A DNA stretch of 64,000 bases from Ardenticatenales bacterium (GTDB taxonomy: Bacteria > Chloroflexota > Anaerolineae > Epilineales > Epilineaceae), in assembly GCA_020853525.1 (NCBI GenBank), contig JADYYS010000027.1, forward strand, positions 1 to 64,000. The letters are read 5' to 3'. Made by a program: the position numbers and the translations under genes. The notes under the pieces were generated by a model that saw nothing but the letters and a program-made list of their open reading frames with translations, did no database searches and was not told the DNA's origin. Shown here piece after piece: positions 48,624 through 61,100 of this stretch. How positions within the stretch are numbered: position 1 is the first letter of the stretch; the number at the start of each line of letters is the position of its first letter.

Positions 48624-51600
48624 ATGCCACGAAAGAAGCAGCCTGACGACGATTCGGCCGCCGGCGATCGTACACCGCGGCCGCGAATCGCACGCACCGC
48701 ACGCCGGGCGTCGGCGCGCAAGATCGTGCTGCGCACCGCATGGCTCGATGGGCTGTTCGTCTACTGGGCAGGCGAGCCGCCGGAGTCGTCCGCGGTCACC
48801 GGCGGCTTTCGACCCGCCTCGCAGCTGATCGCCGAGCGGCTGGCCGGCTTGCCGGCCGGAGTCTACACCATGCGCCGGGACGCCGGGGCCGACGAGCCGT
48901 GCTTCCCCGAGGCGATCCGCGTCGACGAACCGCGGTTCGTCGACGCCGTGCGCGCCTGGACCCAGGCGGCGGACTACCCGCGCGCGCTGCCGGAACTCGT
49001 AGGCGCCTTGGCGACGTGGCGGGCGGGCATCGCACGGCGGATCGAGTACGCCGGCGAGGCACTTCGCGCCGAAGCCTTGGCCGGCACGAGCGCGCCCGCG
49101 GCGCTGGGCCTCGAGTCCCACTGCCTATGGATCGGCCCGGCCGCCGCACGTCCATCGCAGCGGCTGCCCACGCCAGCCATCGCCGCGTGCCTGGCCACGG
49201 ACAACGCGGCGTCCGAACCGGTCCGCAGGCTGGCGGCCATCGTGCTCGGCCAGCGCCGAGCGGACCGCGGGCTGCCGGCGAACACGGCCGACTGGGCCGT
49301 ATGCGGCCGGGTGCTACACGACTGGGCACCGGACGTCGTGCTGCGCGCGGCGGATTGTGACGGAGGAGGGCCGGCGGCGCTGGCGGCGGCGGTGGCTGCG
49401 GCGCGCGTGCCCGCAGCGGCCGGAGCCGAGGCGTGTGCCCTCGAGTGCCTCGTAACGGCGCCGGGGTCCGATCCGCGACCGCTGCTCGCCGGTCTGGCTC
49501 CGGCCGTGCGTGCGACCGGGGAATTGTATGACGAGCCGGCACGGCGCCGCGCCGAGCTGATCGCGCTGCTCGACGACGCCGGGCGGCATGCGGACGCGGC
49601 TTGGCGGCTCCGCCGACCTGGCAGCCAGGCGCCGCGGGGCCGGCGCTGGACCGCATACCTGCGCACGGCCATCGTTGCCGCGTACGCGGACGTCGTCGCA
49701 GGCGCCGGCCGGATGCGGCCGGCGCCGGTCCCGCGCAGCGAGAGTGGCATCGTCGAGCTGACGGCGTCGGTAACGGGTGTGCGACTCGCGCCCGACGACG
49801 TGGCGGTGTGGCTGCAAGCGTTCACCCGGCTACCGGCCGCCGGACTGGGGACCGCCTTTGCCGAGCGCTTCCCGGCGGCCGACGATCCGGCCGCGGACAC
49901 GGCCGCCGCGCAGCGCGCCGTATGCGGCCAGCTCGGCCGGTGGTGGGCAGTCGGATGCCTGGATCTGCTGCCGGGCGCGCTCGCGGACTGGCTGCATGTT
50001 TGCCGCCTAGCCCTTGCGCCTGCCGAAGGTGCCGAAGGCATGCTGGCGACGGCGCTGGAAAGTTTCGGGGCCGGCCTGAAAGCCGCGGCGGCGACGGGAG
50101 CCGGCAGTCCTATGAGCGTTGACGGGCTTTCGGCGCTCCTGACACGGCACGGCAGGGAGCTGTTCGAGGACATCGCCGCGGCACTGGAGTGGCGCGATGG
50201 GGTGGGCCGCGGCAGCGTCCTGACACCAGTGGACGCTCGCGGACCGCTCGCGGAGCGCACCGCCCTTCTCGGCCGCCTGTCGGCGCTGGGCACCACGTCG
50301 CTCGGGCCGGCCCTCACGCTGGGGCTGGGTCGACTGCTGCTCCGGGTAGAGCGCCTTGCGGCGCACGCGGCGCCGCGCTTCCTGGCCGCGCTGGCCGCCG
50401 ATCCGGATCACCCGCTGCGCGCCACGCGGAACCACGGCGACACCCGCCAGTGCTGGCCGGCCATCCGCGTGTGGACGATCGACGACGAGGCCACGGCGCG
50501 GCGGCTGTGGAGCTGGGCGTGTTCGCTGCGGCGCGAGTTCGGCATCGGGTGGGACGATGCAACGGACATGCTGGACGAAGTCCTGGACTTCTGCCTAGCC
50601 ACGATGCCGCGCCACGGCAACCCGCCCGGCGACGACATGCACCCGCCGCATGCGGCGGACTTCGCCGCCAAGCGTGCGTTCCTAGCCGTACAGTTGCCGC
50701 TGCTGCGTCAGCTGACGATCGATGCCGTCGACGCCGCGGTCCTGTTGAATCAGTCGACCTCTGAACACGATACCGGTCCCGACATGACCTTCGGCGGGTC
50801 CATCCAGATCCTGAGCGTTCTCCATGCGTGGCACCGCGCCGGCCGGTCCGACGTGGACCGGCTGGCGCGGACGCTGCGCCGCAGCCAGCAGGAGCGAACG
50901 CGGCGGGAAGCGGATCGCCTCGTCGCCGCGCAAGCCGCCGGCAAGAGGGCCTGGATCGACGTCCCGTGGCTGCCCGACCGCCCGGACGACCACGCGTTGG
51001 CCATCGAGCTGAGCGGCGGAGATGCCCGCGCCGTGCCGGCGCTGCTGGCGGCCGTGTCCGCCAGAGGGCACCCGCGCCGCTCGCCGGAGCACGCCCACGC
51101 CGGCTGGCTCTACCTGGAGCGCTTCCCGGTCACGCGCACGCGCCTGATCGAGCTTGCCCGGCGGCCGGAGTGGATCGGGCGCGTCCTCGACATCCTGGAG
51201 CGATTCGCTCTCTCGGCGCGCTTCCCGGAGCGCCGCGCGTACGAGGTCGAGCTGTCCTACTGGGAGTCGCCGCCCGTGCCCTCCGGGCTGGACCTGCCGG
51301 CCGACTGCCCGCCGGACGTGCGGGCAGCCCTCGAACATCTGGCGGCGTATCGGGCGCTGGTTGGCCGCAGCGAGCCGTTCGGCGCAGAGGTCCGGCGGCT
51401 GCTCGAGGGGGACGGCGGGCGAGGCGCGGAGATCGCGGCGCTCGAGGCGCGGCGGGCGGCGGGCGCGCTGTCGCCGTCGGCCGCGGCGCGGCTGGCCAAG
51501 CTGCGCGGCGAACACGACATCCCGGCGCGCGCGGCGGATCGGGCGTACGGCATCCTCGCCAAGCGCGCGCCGAAGCTGGCGGACCTGGCGGCGCTCGACG

Positions 51601-52583
51601 CGCTCGAGGCGACGGTGCGGCAGGTCATCGACGCCCACTGGACGGCGATCCTCGGCGCCGCTCCGCCGGCCGACACGCCCGAGCGCGACTGGGACAACGC
51701 CCTGTTCCTGTACCACCACCTGGAGCACAACCGGCCGCTGCTGCTCCGCCTCCTGCGCGATGTCGCCGCGGGCCGGGTACCCGTCGACCTGCTAGGGCAT
51801 CCGGCCAACGCGGCGTTCGCCGGCCGCGTCGGCGCGGCAGGCGTGGACATCGCGGCATGGCTTGCGCCGCTCGAACTGCGGCGGGTGGTCCACGTCGCGG
51901 CGTGGCGGATCTACGTGGCCACGGATCCGCTGGAGGTCCTGCAGATGGGCAACTTGTTCGACACCTGCCTGGCCGTCGATGGCTTCAACGCGTTCGCCGC
52001 CGTCGCGAACGCGATGGAGGTGAACAAGCGGGTACTCTACGTGCGTGACGAGCGCGGGCACGTCATCGGCCGCCGGCTGCTCGTGCTGTCCGCCGACGGC
52101 CTCGTGTTCGGCCACCACTCGTACGGCATGGGCGCACTGTACGACGACGACGAGGACGACGAGGACGGAGGCGGCCGATCGCCGTGGGTCAAGATCCACT
52201 TGGAGGCACTCTGTGCCGCGCTGGCCGAACGCGCCGGCGCGCGGCTGGCGCGGCCCGCCGAGTCGGTGCAGCGGGACAGCACGGACTTCGCGCTGTTCGC
52301 CCAGTGGTACTTCGACGGCCTCGAGCCGTTCGACCCGTGGCAGCTGGGCGAGCCGATCGACCTGGACGCCCTGCTCCCGTGGCCGGACGCGGCCGAACAG
52401 GACTACCCGCTGCAGCGCTACCTCACGTTCCTCGGCGACGCCGCGCTACCCTTCTTGGAACGGATCCCACCGCCAGTCGGCGCCGCCTCGCCGGCGCTGC
52501 GCTGGGTGGGCCGACACACGCAGAGCGAGGCGGTGCGTGGGCTCGTGCGGGGGTGGGATGTCGATACGGGAGGCCGCGGATGA
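48624..52583 (+). CDS. Large protein of unknown function with conserved C-terminal motif
   Basis: 1319 aa, no signal peptide or membrane helix. Basic Lys/Arg-rich N-terminus, then a long alpha-helical, Ala/Arg-rich body without a recognisable family. The best conserved-looking part is at residues ~1085-1165: [39 protein letters not shown] and [11 protein letters not shown], a pattern that resembles the catalytic-like core of PcfJ-type plasmid/phage proteins (Cys, then an Asn/Lys-rich helix, then a beta hairpin with 'R...G'). An acidic run DDDEDDEDG follows. The C-terminal ~150 residues hold [17 protein letters not shown]-type segments. No ATPase motif. ATG 48624; TACAAT at 48570-48575 may be its -10 box. 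Function cannot be assigned. Confidence 0.7.
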   Translation: MPRKKQPDDDSAAGDRTPRPRIARTARRASARKIVLRTAWLDGLFVYWAGEPPESSAVTGGFRPASQLIAERLAGLPAGVYTMRRDAGADEPCFPEAIRVDEPRFVDAVRAWTQAADYPRALPELVGALATWRAGIARRIEYAGEALRAEALAGTSAPAALGLESHCLWIGPAAARPSQRLPTPAIAACLATDNAASEPVRRLAAIVLGQRRADRGLPANTADWAVCGRVLHDWAPDVVLRAADCDGGGPAALAAAVAAARVPAAAGAEACALECLVTAPGSDPRPLLAGLAPAVRATGELYDEPARRRAELIALLDDAGRHADAAWRLRRPGSQAPRGRRWTAYLRTAIVAAYADVVAGAGRMRPAPVPRSESGIVELTASVTGVRLAPDDVAVWLQAFTRLPAAGLGTAFAERFPAADDPAADTAAAQRAVCGQLGRWWAVGCLDLLPGALADWLHVCRLALAPAEGAEGMLATALESFGAGLKAAAATGAGSPMSVDGLSALLTRHGRELFEDIAAALEWRDGVGRGSVLTPVDARGPLAERTALLGRLSALGTTSLGPALTLGLGRLLLRVERLAAHAAPRFLAALAADPDHPLRATRNHGDTRQCWPAIRVWTIDDEATARRLWSWACSLRREFGIGWDDATDMLDEVLDFCLATMPRHGNPPGDDMHPPHAADFAAKRAFLAVQLPLLRQLTIDAVDAAVLLNQSTSEHDTGPDMTFGGSIQILSVLHAWHRAGRSDVDRLARTLRRSQQERTRREADRLVAAQAAGKRAWIDVPWLPDRPDDHALAIELSGGDARAVPALLAAVSARGHPRRSPEHAHAGWLYLERFPVTRTRLIELARRPEWIGRVLDILERFALSARFPERRAYEVELSYWESPPVPSGLDLPADCPPDVRAALEHLAAYRALVGRSEPFGAEVRRLLEGDGGRGAEIAALEARRAAGALSPSAAARLAKLRGEHDIPARAADRAYGILAKRAPKLADLAALDALEATVRQVIDAHWTAILGAAPPADTPERDWDNALFLYHHLEHNRPLLLRLLRDVAAGRVPVDLLGHPANAAFAGRVGAAGVDIAAWLAPLELRRVVHVAAWRIYVATDPLEVLQMGNLFDTCLAVDGFNAFAAVANAMEVNKRVLYVRDERGHVIGRRLLVLSADGLVFGHHSYGMGALYDDDEDDEDGGGRSPWVKIHLEALCAALAERAGARLARPAESVQRDSTDFALFAQWYFDGLEPFDPWQLGEPIDLDALLPWPDAAEQDYPLQRYLTFLGDAALPFLERIPPPVGAASPALRWVGRHTQSEAVRGLVRGWDVDTGGRG

Positions 52584-52625
52584 CGCACAACGTTCTGGAC
52601 AACACAACGGCCCCGTGATCGTCGC

Positions 52626-54260
52626 CTACGAGGGCGGGCCGACCCGCCGAATCACGAACGCACCGAACACCGGGAACTGCGACACCGGCGCCTTCGTCGA
52701 CCCGATGGCTTGGGCGAACGTGTGGCCCGTCATCGGCACTGAGATCATCCCGCTGCCGTCGTACGTCCGGGTGATCCGGTCGTCAAAGTAGTCCATCGCG
52801 TGGATGATCTCGTACCGGTCGCCTTGGCGTAGACCGAGCGCGGTCGCGTCGACATCGACGGTGTCCGCGCCACCCCAGTTGTAGATCGCGACGTGCGCGC
52901 GGCCGGGCTCGTACTTGTTCGGCCGCACGAAGACCTCGACGCCCGCCTTCGGCACGTCCTGGGCATAGACGTTGTCCGGATAGTCCTCCAGGCGGAAGCC
53001 CGTGCCGGTGATGAACGGCAGCGCGGTGCCGCCCAGGACGGTGTTGCGGGCGATCACGGCGTTCGTGTACGGCCCGGTGACGCGCAGTTGGCCGAGAAGG
53101 TGGTTGTCTTCCAGGCGCATGTCCACCGCCCCGTAGTTCGGTCCGAACGCGTTGCAGGCGGGCGTCGTCGTCGTGTTGCCGGCGTACGTGTAGTTGTGGC
53201 GCACCACCAGGTTGCGCGTCGGCGCGCGCGGGTTGTTTCCGACGACGAAGAAGTTGAACTTCCGGCTGGCATTCTCCGAGAGCGAGCCGCCGTTGAAGGC
53301 GATGTTGCCCTCGAACGCGAAGTTGTCGACGAACTGGTTCGTCGACCACGCCCGGATGTTCATACCGTACTGGCTGAAGAAGATGTTGTCGTGGATCTTC
53401 TTCACGCTCGGCGCTTTGTTCTGGGTGTAGATGCCGTGCCCGTGGCCGCCGTCGGGTTCGTCCCAGCCGTTGTGGTAGATGAGCGAGCCGTACAGCTCGG
53501 CGTCCGTAGCGGTGGTCCAGAGGTCGATCCCGTCGCCCATGTCGTGCAGGATCATGTTGATGAACTTCACGTCGGGCGCCGTGACGTAGATGTACGATCT
53601 GGACGGCGTGCGCACCGGGGCGGAGCTCATCACCTCCAGCCCCCAGAACCAGGTGTGGCTGCAGTTCTGGACGAACAACGCGACCTCGTTGCCTTCGCCG
53701 TCGATCGTGACCTGCTCGTCGCGGTGGTTGCGAAAGACGATCGGCGCTTCGGCCGTCCCGCGGGTGCCGCACGTGAACGAGACGCGGCCGACGGACGGGT
53801 CCGCGAAGGCCGTGCCGGTGTACGTCCCGCCGCGGAGCCAGACGACGTCACCGGGATCGAGGCCCGCGGGCTGGCTGAGCGCCTGCTGCAGCGTCCACGG
53901 GGCGTCGTACGAGCCGTCGCCGGTGCCGGCGGCGGTGGGCGAGACGTAGTGGGCGGGGGCTGCTTCGGCGGGCGGTGGTGGCGGCGTTGGCGTTGCGGTT
54001 GGGGTCGATGGCGTTTGGATCGAAGGAGTTGGGATCGATGGCGATGGCGTCGATGCCGTCGGCGTCGGTGGCAGTGGCGTCGATTGGGGGAAGCGACCGG
54101 CATTCAACACGCCGGGCAGGTAGGCGATCCCAACCGCGCCGTCGTCGCCGACGCCGCGTGCCCCGGCCGCCGATGGGCGCGGCGCGACGATTGCCAGCAG
54201 CGCCGCCAACAGACACGCGGCGGCCGGCGATGGGGATGGTGGGCGGTTGGGCGGTGTCAT
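52626..54260 (-). CDS. Secreted right-handed parallel beta-helix protein
   Basis: 544 aa from ATG 54260 (GAGG upstream). Signal peptide (residues ~12-33), then a mature N-terminus with GIAYLPGVLN and a Thr/Pro/Ser linker (PTPTASTPSPSIPTPS...), then a parallel beta-helix (~115-440): AHYVSPTAAGTGDGSYDAPWTLQQAL is the usual opening of this pectin-lyase-like fold, with ladders such as VIFRNH..., FINMILHDMGDGIDLWTT and GNIAFNGGSLSENAS. The C-terminal ~90 residues form a beta domain. Such proteins bind or cut polysaccharides; a catalytic set typical of pectate lyases is not evident, so an enzyme activity is open. Convergent with the 1319-residue gene. Confidence 0.82.
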   Translation of the reverse strand: MTPPNRPPSPSPAAACLLAALLAIVAPRPSAAGARGVGDDGAVGIAYLPGVLNAGRFPQSTPLPPTPTASTPSPSIPTPSIQTPSTPTATPTPPPPPAEAAPAHYVSPTAAGTGDGSYDAPWTLQQALSQPAGLDPGDVVWLRGGTYTGTAFADPSVGRVSFTCGTRGTAEAPIVFRNHRDEQVTIDGEGNEVALFVQNCSHTWFWGLEVMSSAPVRTPSRSYIYVTAPDVKFINMILHDMGDGIDLWTTATDAELYGSLIYHNGWDEPDGGHGHGIYTQNKAPSVKKIHDNIFFSQYGMNIRAWSTNQFVDNFAFEGNIAFNGGSLSENASRKFNFFVVGNNPRAPTRNLVVRHNYTYAGNTTTTPACNAFGPNYGAVDMRLEDNHLLGQLRVTGPYTNAVIARNTVLGGTALPFITGTGFRLEDYPDNVYAQDVPKAGVEVFVRPNKYEPGRAHVAIYNWGGADTVDVDATALGLRQGDRYEIIHAMDYFDDRITRTYDGSGMISVPMTGHTFAQAIGSTKAPVSQFPVFGAFVIRRVGPPS

Positions 54261-54349
54261 GGCTGCCTCGTAGCGGATGGATGTAGGGTGCGTTCGAGGG
54301 CGGTGTGTCGGGTTACGCTCAAGTTGCGGAGTCATCCGGATCGCCCGCG

Positions 54350-54799
54350 TCAGCGCTGGAACCAAGCCAACGCATCACCAGGCGTGAGCGCGTGGACGCT
54401 GGACGGTGTGCGCTCGCGCTGTTCACCGTCCAGGGTGATCAGTGCTGCGCCCAACGTTCGAGCCAAGGCGACATAGATCGCGTCACAGCCCCGTAGGCGC
54501 TGTTCGGCCGCCAAGCGGGCCGCCGAGTGGGCGAGGGCCAGGTCAACGGGCACGATGTGCATGCCGGGCCGCCGGCCGTAGGCCTCGGCGGCGCGCTGCG
54601 CGAGCCATGGGTCGCCAACGGCGCGCGTGATGGCGGCGGCGATCTCCGCGAGAACGATGGCCGGAACGTGTACCTTCACTCCATGATCCGCCAGCGCCGC
54701 CAGGAGCGCCTTGGACTCGGCGTGCCCCGCCTCGCTGGGCCATGCATCGGCGACGAGGACGCTCGTGTCGATCACCAGCCCACGGGCAAGATCCGTCAA
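54350..54799 (-). CDS. vapC: PIN-domain toxin, VapC-like
   Basis: 149 aa. PIN-fold ribonuclease with the full acidic set: Asp11 (VIDTSVLV), Glu52 (LAEIAAAI), Asp106 (GCDAIYVALA) and Asp124 (LITLDGEQ), so Mg-dependent RNA cleavage is likely. The TTG start at 54799 overlaps the antitoxin stop (TTGA), a typical toxin-antitoxin arrangement; a GTG eight codons later is the alternative. Toxins of this type usually cut tRNA or rRNA when free of antitoxin. It lies between two large secreted-protein genes on the same strand. Confidence 0.85.
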   Translation of the reverse strand: MTDLARGLVIDTSVLVADAWPSEAGHAESKALLAALADHGVKVHVPAIVLAEIAAAITRAVGDPWLAQRAAEAYGRRPGMHIVPVDLALAHSAARLAAEQRLRGCDAIYVALARTLGAALITLDGEQRERTPSSVHALTPGDALAWFQR

Positions 54800-55080
54800 C
54801 GCCGCTGCTCCGCAACGAGCTCAACGGCCGACTTGTCGCTCCGCCACTTGGCGTCGATCTCCGCTCGCAGGGCCTCCATCTCGGCCCGGTAGTCCGCATC
54901 ATCGCCGGCGCCCGCGACGCTGACGGCGATGTCCAGCGCCTGCTGCGCCGGGTCGACCGGCAGGATGACGGCCACGGGCCGACCGTGGTACGTGACGATG
55001 TACTTGGCCTGTTCCTCGCGGACGGCGCGGATGACCTCGGACGCATCGTTCTTCAGTTCGCGCACGCCGACGTAGTTCAT
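54796..55080 (-). CDS. Phd/YefM-family antitoxin, VapB partner
   Basis: 94 aa. The N-terminus MNYVGVRELKNDASEVIRAVREEQAKYIVTYHG split as VGVRELKNDASEVIRAV and IVTYHGRPVAVILPVD is the Phd/YefM DNA-binding antitoxin fold; the acidic-basic helical C-terminus (DDADYRAEMEALRAEIDAKW) should wrap around the toxin. Antitoxins of this class also repress their own promoter. ATG 55080 has GGAGGCG 4 nt upstream; the stop overlaps the VapC start by 4 nt, coupling their translation. The pairing of a Phd-type antitoxin with a VapC toxin is common. Confidence 0.87.
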   Translation of the reverse strand: MNYVGVRELKNDASEVIRAVREEQAKYIVTYHGRPVAVILPVDPAQQALDIAVSVAGAGDDADYRAEMEALRAEIDAKWRSDKSAVELVAEQRR

Positions 55081-55189
55081 GGGCGCCTCCCGTGCGGTTG
55101 TAGCCGCAGATGTGGCTACATGCTAGCGCGGGTAGGAGCCGATGCCCAATCATCCGCAGTCCGCGAACACGAAGGAACCCCGTACTTCC

Positions 55190-58100
55190 TCACGGCCACT
55201 CCGGTTTGCACGGAATCTCAAACGCAATCTGCCCATAAATCGCCGCCAGATCCGCCGTGTCCGGCGCGCTGTAGAACCACTCCGGCTTCGTCGCCACGTC
55301 GCGCATGAGCGCCACGTCGATCGACGTGCCGAGGCCGATCGTGTAGACGAGCATCCCGGCACCCTTGGCCCGCACGGCCGCCACGCGCACCTCGTCGGGC
55401 GTCGCGCCGGTCGGCTCGCCGTCCGTCAGCAGGATGACCACCGGCGTGTTCGACGCCTTGCGCTCGGGCACGGACAGCGCACCGGCGGCCGCATCCAACC
55501 CGAGGTCGATGCGGGTGCCGTTGTCCTGGGTCAGCAGCGCCAGTCCGGCGATCGCCGGCGCACCGCCGTCGGACAGCGGCACGACGACGCGGGCCGCGTT
55601 GTTGAACTGCACCAGCGTCGCCTGATCCCGCCCCGCCACGAGCTGGCCGAGGAACGTCCGCGCGGCGTCCGTGGCCGCCTGGAGCTTCGTCGGGCCGCCC
55701 GGTGACGTCGTCTCGCTCATCGAGCCCGACGTGTCGATGACGAGCGCGATGTCGACGGCCTTCGTCTCGGGCTTGCACGGCTGCATCTTCAGCAGGATCG
55801 GCAGGTAGATCGGCACGGGCACGCCCGTCGGGCGCGGCGTGGCGGTCGGTTCCGGCGTCAGCGTCCGGGTCGGCGTCGGGGTCTTCGTGGGCGGCGGCTC
55901 GCCGTAGACGCGGACACGCGGGATCGGGTAGCGGACCTCGTTCGGGTGGTCCCAGCCGTCGGCCGTGACGTCGGCCTTCGCTTCGACGTTCGTCGGCCAC
56001 TCGCCTTCCTGGCTTGGGCGGACCTCGAAGCTGAACAGAGAGGTCGAGATCGGGAGGTTCAGGAGGTTCCACGTCAGCGTGCGGGCCGCGGCGTCCCACG
56101 TGGCGGGCGGGTCGGCGCTGTCCGGGACGTAGACCATGTTGGCCGGCAGCTTGTCGACGAGCGCGCCGGTCTTGACGAGGTACGCCGGCCGGTAGCGCTC
56201 CAGCATCCGGCGGTGGACCGGCCGGCCGGCGCCCATCGCGCGCGGCTGGACTTGAATGTCGTCGAAGAGGTCGCCGGACGCCACCGGGCTGGACTCGTTG
56301 ACGGTGATGATCAACACGCCGGCAGCGCGCAGACTGTCGGCCAGCGCGACGGCTGCGGGATCGTCGGTGGGCGGCTGGTTGGGCGTCGACGTCGACGGCG
56401 GCTCCGGGGACATGAGGACGATGACCCGCCGGCGCGAGGCGCTCTGGGCATCGAACAGGTCGCTCGCCGTCTTCAGGCCGGCGTAGTTGCGCGACGGCAT
56501 CCCGTTGTCCGCGCGCGGGTTGCGCAGGCCGCGGACCACCTTGTAGCTGTCGTTCGTCAGCGCCTGCTCCACCACGCCGCTCTTGGAGTAGCTCACGACG
56601 CCGAGGCGGTGGCGGTCCAGGTCCGTCAGCGCCGCGATCTGGCGGGCGGAGCGGACGTTGTTGGCCAGCGTTCGACCGGGATCGTCGCCCAGGGTGCCGC
56701 CGAACGTGTTGATGGCCAGCACGATGTCCGCCGGCTGTTCCTGGAAGCCGCAGCTGCCGAGGATCGTCAGGAAGACCTTCAGCTTGTCGCCCAGCAGCAC
56801 ATCCGTCGGCGCGGCGTACTTGTCGCCCAGCAGGTTGCACGTGCCGCCCTGCAGCACCTCGTCCTCCGTGCCTGGCTCGGGCGCGAAGACCGTCACCTGG
56901 TTCGCCAGGTTGTCGACGGTGTAGACCCAGCCGTCCCCGTCGACGGTCAGGTCCACCTGCGACACCGGCGAGACGCCCTGGTGCGGCATGCCCTCGAAGC
57001 GGCTGAGGATCGCTCCGGCGGCGGACATCCTGACGACGTGGCCGTACACCGTCATCACGTAGATCTCGCCGTTCGGCCCGCCAGCCACGCGCCAGCTGTC
57101 CTTGGGCGTCGCCACCATCCCGAGATCCTTCAGCGCCGCATCGAAGACCTGGACGCGGTCGTTCAGCGTGTCGAGGACGTAGATCCGGCCGTCCGGGCCG
57201 GCGTCGACGTCCGCCCAGATCACGTCGATGTCCTCGCCCGGCAGCTCCACGATCTCCTTGCGGCCGCGGAAACCGAGCTTGTAGGCGTACAGCCGATACT
57301 CGATCTGCTCGATCCCGCGCGTCCACGGCGCCGTGTGAACGCGCGCCAGCAACACGAACTGATCGAGCGTCGGCTCGTGCGCCACGGCCGCCGCGCCCTC
57401 GAGCTCGGTCGGCAGCGTCGTCTCCCACTCCTTTTCGAAGTAGGGATAGACCTGGCAGCGCGGCGTCTGGAAGGCGGAGCAGTAGCGCTTCGTGACGGCC
57501 TTGCCGTAGGCCACGATCGGGCGCTGGCTGATCACGCGGAACGTACCGTCGAAGTTCCGGCGGACGCGCTGGTAGGCGCCGAAGCCCATCACGTGGTGGT
57601 CCGTTCCCTGGGCGATCGAGAGGTCCGGCTGGAGGGCGAAGCGCTCGGCATCGCCCGGCGAGCTCTGGAAGCCGAGCGTGTCGACGACGGTGCCGTTGGG
57701 GGCGCGCTCCTGGAGCGCCACCGCATCCGTGAGCGACAGGTTGCCGTTCGGCATCGTGCTCAGGCGCACCGGGCCGTTGATCAGCCCCTCGGCCGCCGCA
57801 CCCAGCGGGTTGCGGCCGCGCCAGAAGCGGTCGACGATGTCATAGCCGTTGTCCGTGAAGCGGACCACGGCCGGCCAGGTCTCGTTGAACGCATCCAGGC
57901 GGTCCGTGTCATAGACGGCCACGGCGTAGAAGAGCCCTGCCGACAGGTTCGCGGCACGCAGCGTGATGCCGTACAGGTCGGAGCCGGTCAGGTTGCCGGG
58001 CACGGAGCGGTTGTAGTCGTCGTCCACGAACAGGCAGCGGTTGACGAGGATCCGGCCCGGTCCGAGCGTGATCATCCGCAAGCTCGAGCAGCCGAGGCCG

Positions 58101-61100
58101 CCGTACATCCGCGTGGCGAAGTTCACCGTCTTCACGCGCCGCCAACCCGTCCCGTCGTTCCGGAAGAGCCGCAATCGCTGGCCGTTCAGATCGCCGACGT
58201 ACAGCGTGCCGTCCGCCGGATCGAGCGCGATGTCGGCCATCGTCCGGAACTGGTCGTCCTCACGGTCGCCGAACGTCAGGAAGCGCTCGATCTCGGCGCC
58301 GTCGGACGCCAGATGGCGGATCGCGCCGGCCAGGCGGTCGGCCACCCAGAGCGTGCCGTCGGGCAGCGGGACGAGGCCGACGGCGTGGATGTTCGGCCAG
58401 GCGTCCATGAACGTCCCGTCCAAGCCGTAGAGGAGCAGCCGGTCGCTGGCCTGGTCGGAGACGTAGACGCGGCCGAGACCGCTGTCGACGGCCATCGCCC
58501 CGGCCTGCCCGAGGCGCTCCGGCCCGCGGCCGAGGTTGCCGAACGCGGCCAGCCACTTGCCCTTGGCATCCATCCGCATGACGCGGTTGTTCGTGCGGTC
58601 CAGAAGGTAGACGGTCGCGTCGTCCGCCACTTCGACGTCGATCACGCCGCCCATGACGTCCTGCGGCACCGCCTGCGGGATCGGCCACTGCTCGACGAAG
58701 GCATAGCGCGCTCGGCCCGTCGGCGGGTCGACACGCGGGCGGGGCGTCGGCGTGGCGCCGGCGCCCGAGCCGGGCGGCGTCGGGATCGTGCTCGGCCGCC
58801 CGCCGGCCGTCGACCACAGCTCGCCGCCGTGCGCCGTGTTCACCGTGCCGACGAAGAGGCGATCGGACCAGACGGCCATGCTGCGCGCGCCGTACACGTC
58901 GGCGTTGTTCGGGTCACCGAAGCCGTCGAGCGCCACGGGCTCCCAGCGCAGGCCGTCGGGTGCGCGCCAGATCTGCGTGCCCTCGGCGTTGCCGACGGCG
59001 ACGTAGAGGAAGTGGAACGGCGGCGGATCGAACACGGCGAACGAGACGCGGCCCGCGTTGCCCGGATCGGCGATGCCGCCGGACGCCACCTGTTCCCAGT
59101 CCGTGCCGTCGCACAGCGCGCAGCGCCAGATCTCGATCGCCGTGCCGACGCCCTCCAGACGGTCGTCGCCGCCGACGGCGGCATAGAGATAGTTGTCGTA
59201 CGGCGCCAGCGCGCCGACGCAGCCGCGCCGCGACCCCTCGACGGCGAACGTGCCCGCGGACGCCCAGCTCTGCCCGTTCGCGCTGCGGACGACGTCGATG
59301 CCCGAGCCCGCCCCGTCCGCTCGCTCCCAGCCGCAGCTGGATGCGTAGAGCGTGCCGCTCATCGCCGCCATCGCCGTGATCCCGTAGCGCGGCGTGGTGG
59401 CGGTGCGCGCGAGAACGCGCGTCCAGCTGCCGGCCGCCCCGGTGGCCGAGCGGTAGATCAGCCCGCCGCCCGTCGGATCGGGCGCGAGGTCGCCGTCGAT
59501 ATCGGTATCGCCCATCATGCCGCTCGTGCCGGCGTACAGCTGCCCGTTGAACGCGAACACCGCGCTCACACCGGCGTTCGTCTTGTCGCCGAGCCCGCCC
59601 GCGACGGCCCGCGACCACTGGCTGCCATCCGCGCTCGACCAGAGCTCGCCGCCGTCGCTCGCCCAGACGTCCGGCTGACCGAACGTGCCGGGCACGTCGA
59701 TGCGCGCGTTCAGCGTCCCGGCCCAGAGCTTGTCACCGAACACCGCCAGGTCCGTCACGGCGCGGTTGTCCCCGCTCCCGAGCCCACCGTCGGCGACCTT
59801 GCTCCACGCCGTCGCGCCCGCCTGCCGCCGCCAGATCGCGGCGCCGCCGCTGTCGTCCGCCGTCCCGGCGATGAGGGCGCCGTTGTAGTCCGCCAGCGCG
59901 CTGACGCTTCCCATGCCGCGCGCCCCGAAGCCGTTCACGCTGCCGGCCGTCCAAGGCTCGGCGGCGGGCGTGAAGCGCTGCAGGCGGTGGTTGTCGCGGT
60001 CGGCGACGATCAGGCCGCCCGCGGCGTCGACCGCCACGCCGAGCGGGGTGCGGAAGGCGCCGTTGCCGCTGCCGCCGGCGCCGCCGACGGTCGTGAGGTA
60101 GGCGCCGCCACGATCGAAGGCCTGGACGCGCTCGTTGCCGGTGTCGGCCACGAACAGGACGTCGCCCGGCCCGACGACCAGCCGGCGCGGACCGTCGAAG
60201 CGGTCGAACGCGTCGCCGGACGTGTTCGTCTGGCCGAGGACGCGGATCAGGTTGTAGGCCGAGTCGTACACCGCGACGAACTGACGCACCGCGTCGGACA
60301 CGTACACCCGGCCGGCGCTGTCGAACGCGACATCCGTCGGCGCGGCGTAGTCCACGCCGTTGAGGCCGCGCAGCGTCATGATCACCGTGCCGCCGGCGTC
60401 GAAGATCTGGACGCGGGCGTTGCCCGTGTCGGCCACCGCCAGCCGGCCGTCCGCCGCGGCGCCGATGCCCTCGGGCCGATCGAACTGCCCCTGGCCCGTT
60501 CCCGGGCCGCCGATCGTACCGACCTGGGCGCCGTCGGCGGCGGCGAAGATCCGCACCCGCATCCCGCCGCGCTCGACGACGGCCACTTGGCCGGCGGCGG
60601 TGATGGCGACGTCTGCCGGGTCGTCCAGGTGCGTCCCGTCCGCGCCGGAGACGCCGGGCTCGCCGGTCGTCCAGCGCGCGGCATCGTCCGCCCCGAGCTT
60701 GAGGATCCGCTGACCGGCGCCCTCGACGACGTAGCGCATCCCGTCGGCGGCGACGGCCACGCCCTCGGGGTTGTTGAAGTGGGCGTCGTCCGTCAGGTAG
60801 GGCACGTCGATCGAGCCGAAGACCACACCGAAGATGCGCGGCGTGATCGCCGTGCGGCGCCAGACGACGTGGCGGTCCGGGTCGGAGACGTAGAGGTTGC
60901 CCGTGCCGTCGACGGCCACATCCGTGACCCGCCGCATCGGCGACGCGTCCGTGCCGCACGCGCCGGGTGTGCCGATGTCCTCCCAGTGCGTCCGCTCGAG
61001 GCGCCGGAAGACGCTGACACGACAGTTCGTGCTGTCCGCGACGTAGACAAACTGGTTGTCGGCGGCCACGCCCGTCGGGCCGTCGAGCTGCCCGGCCGCG

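Noticed and set aside
52580-52618. 12-codon frame [12 protein letters not shown] overlapping the stop of the 1319-residue gene
   Set aside because: Start overlaps the stop as ATGA, but the peptide has no features and nothing follows on this strand.
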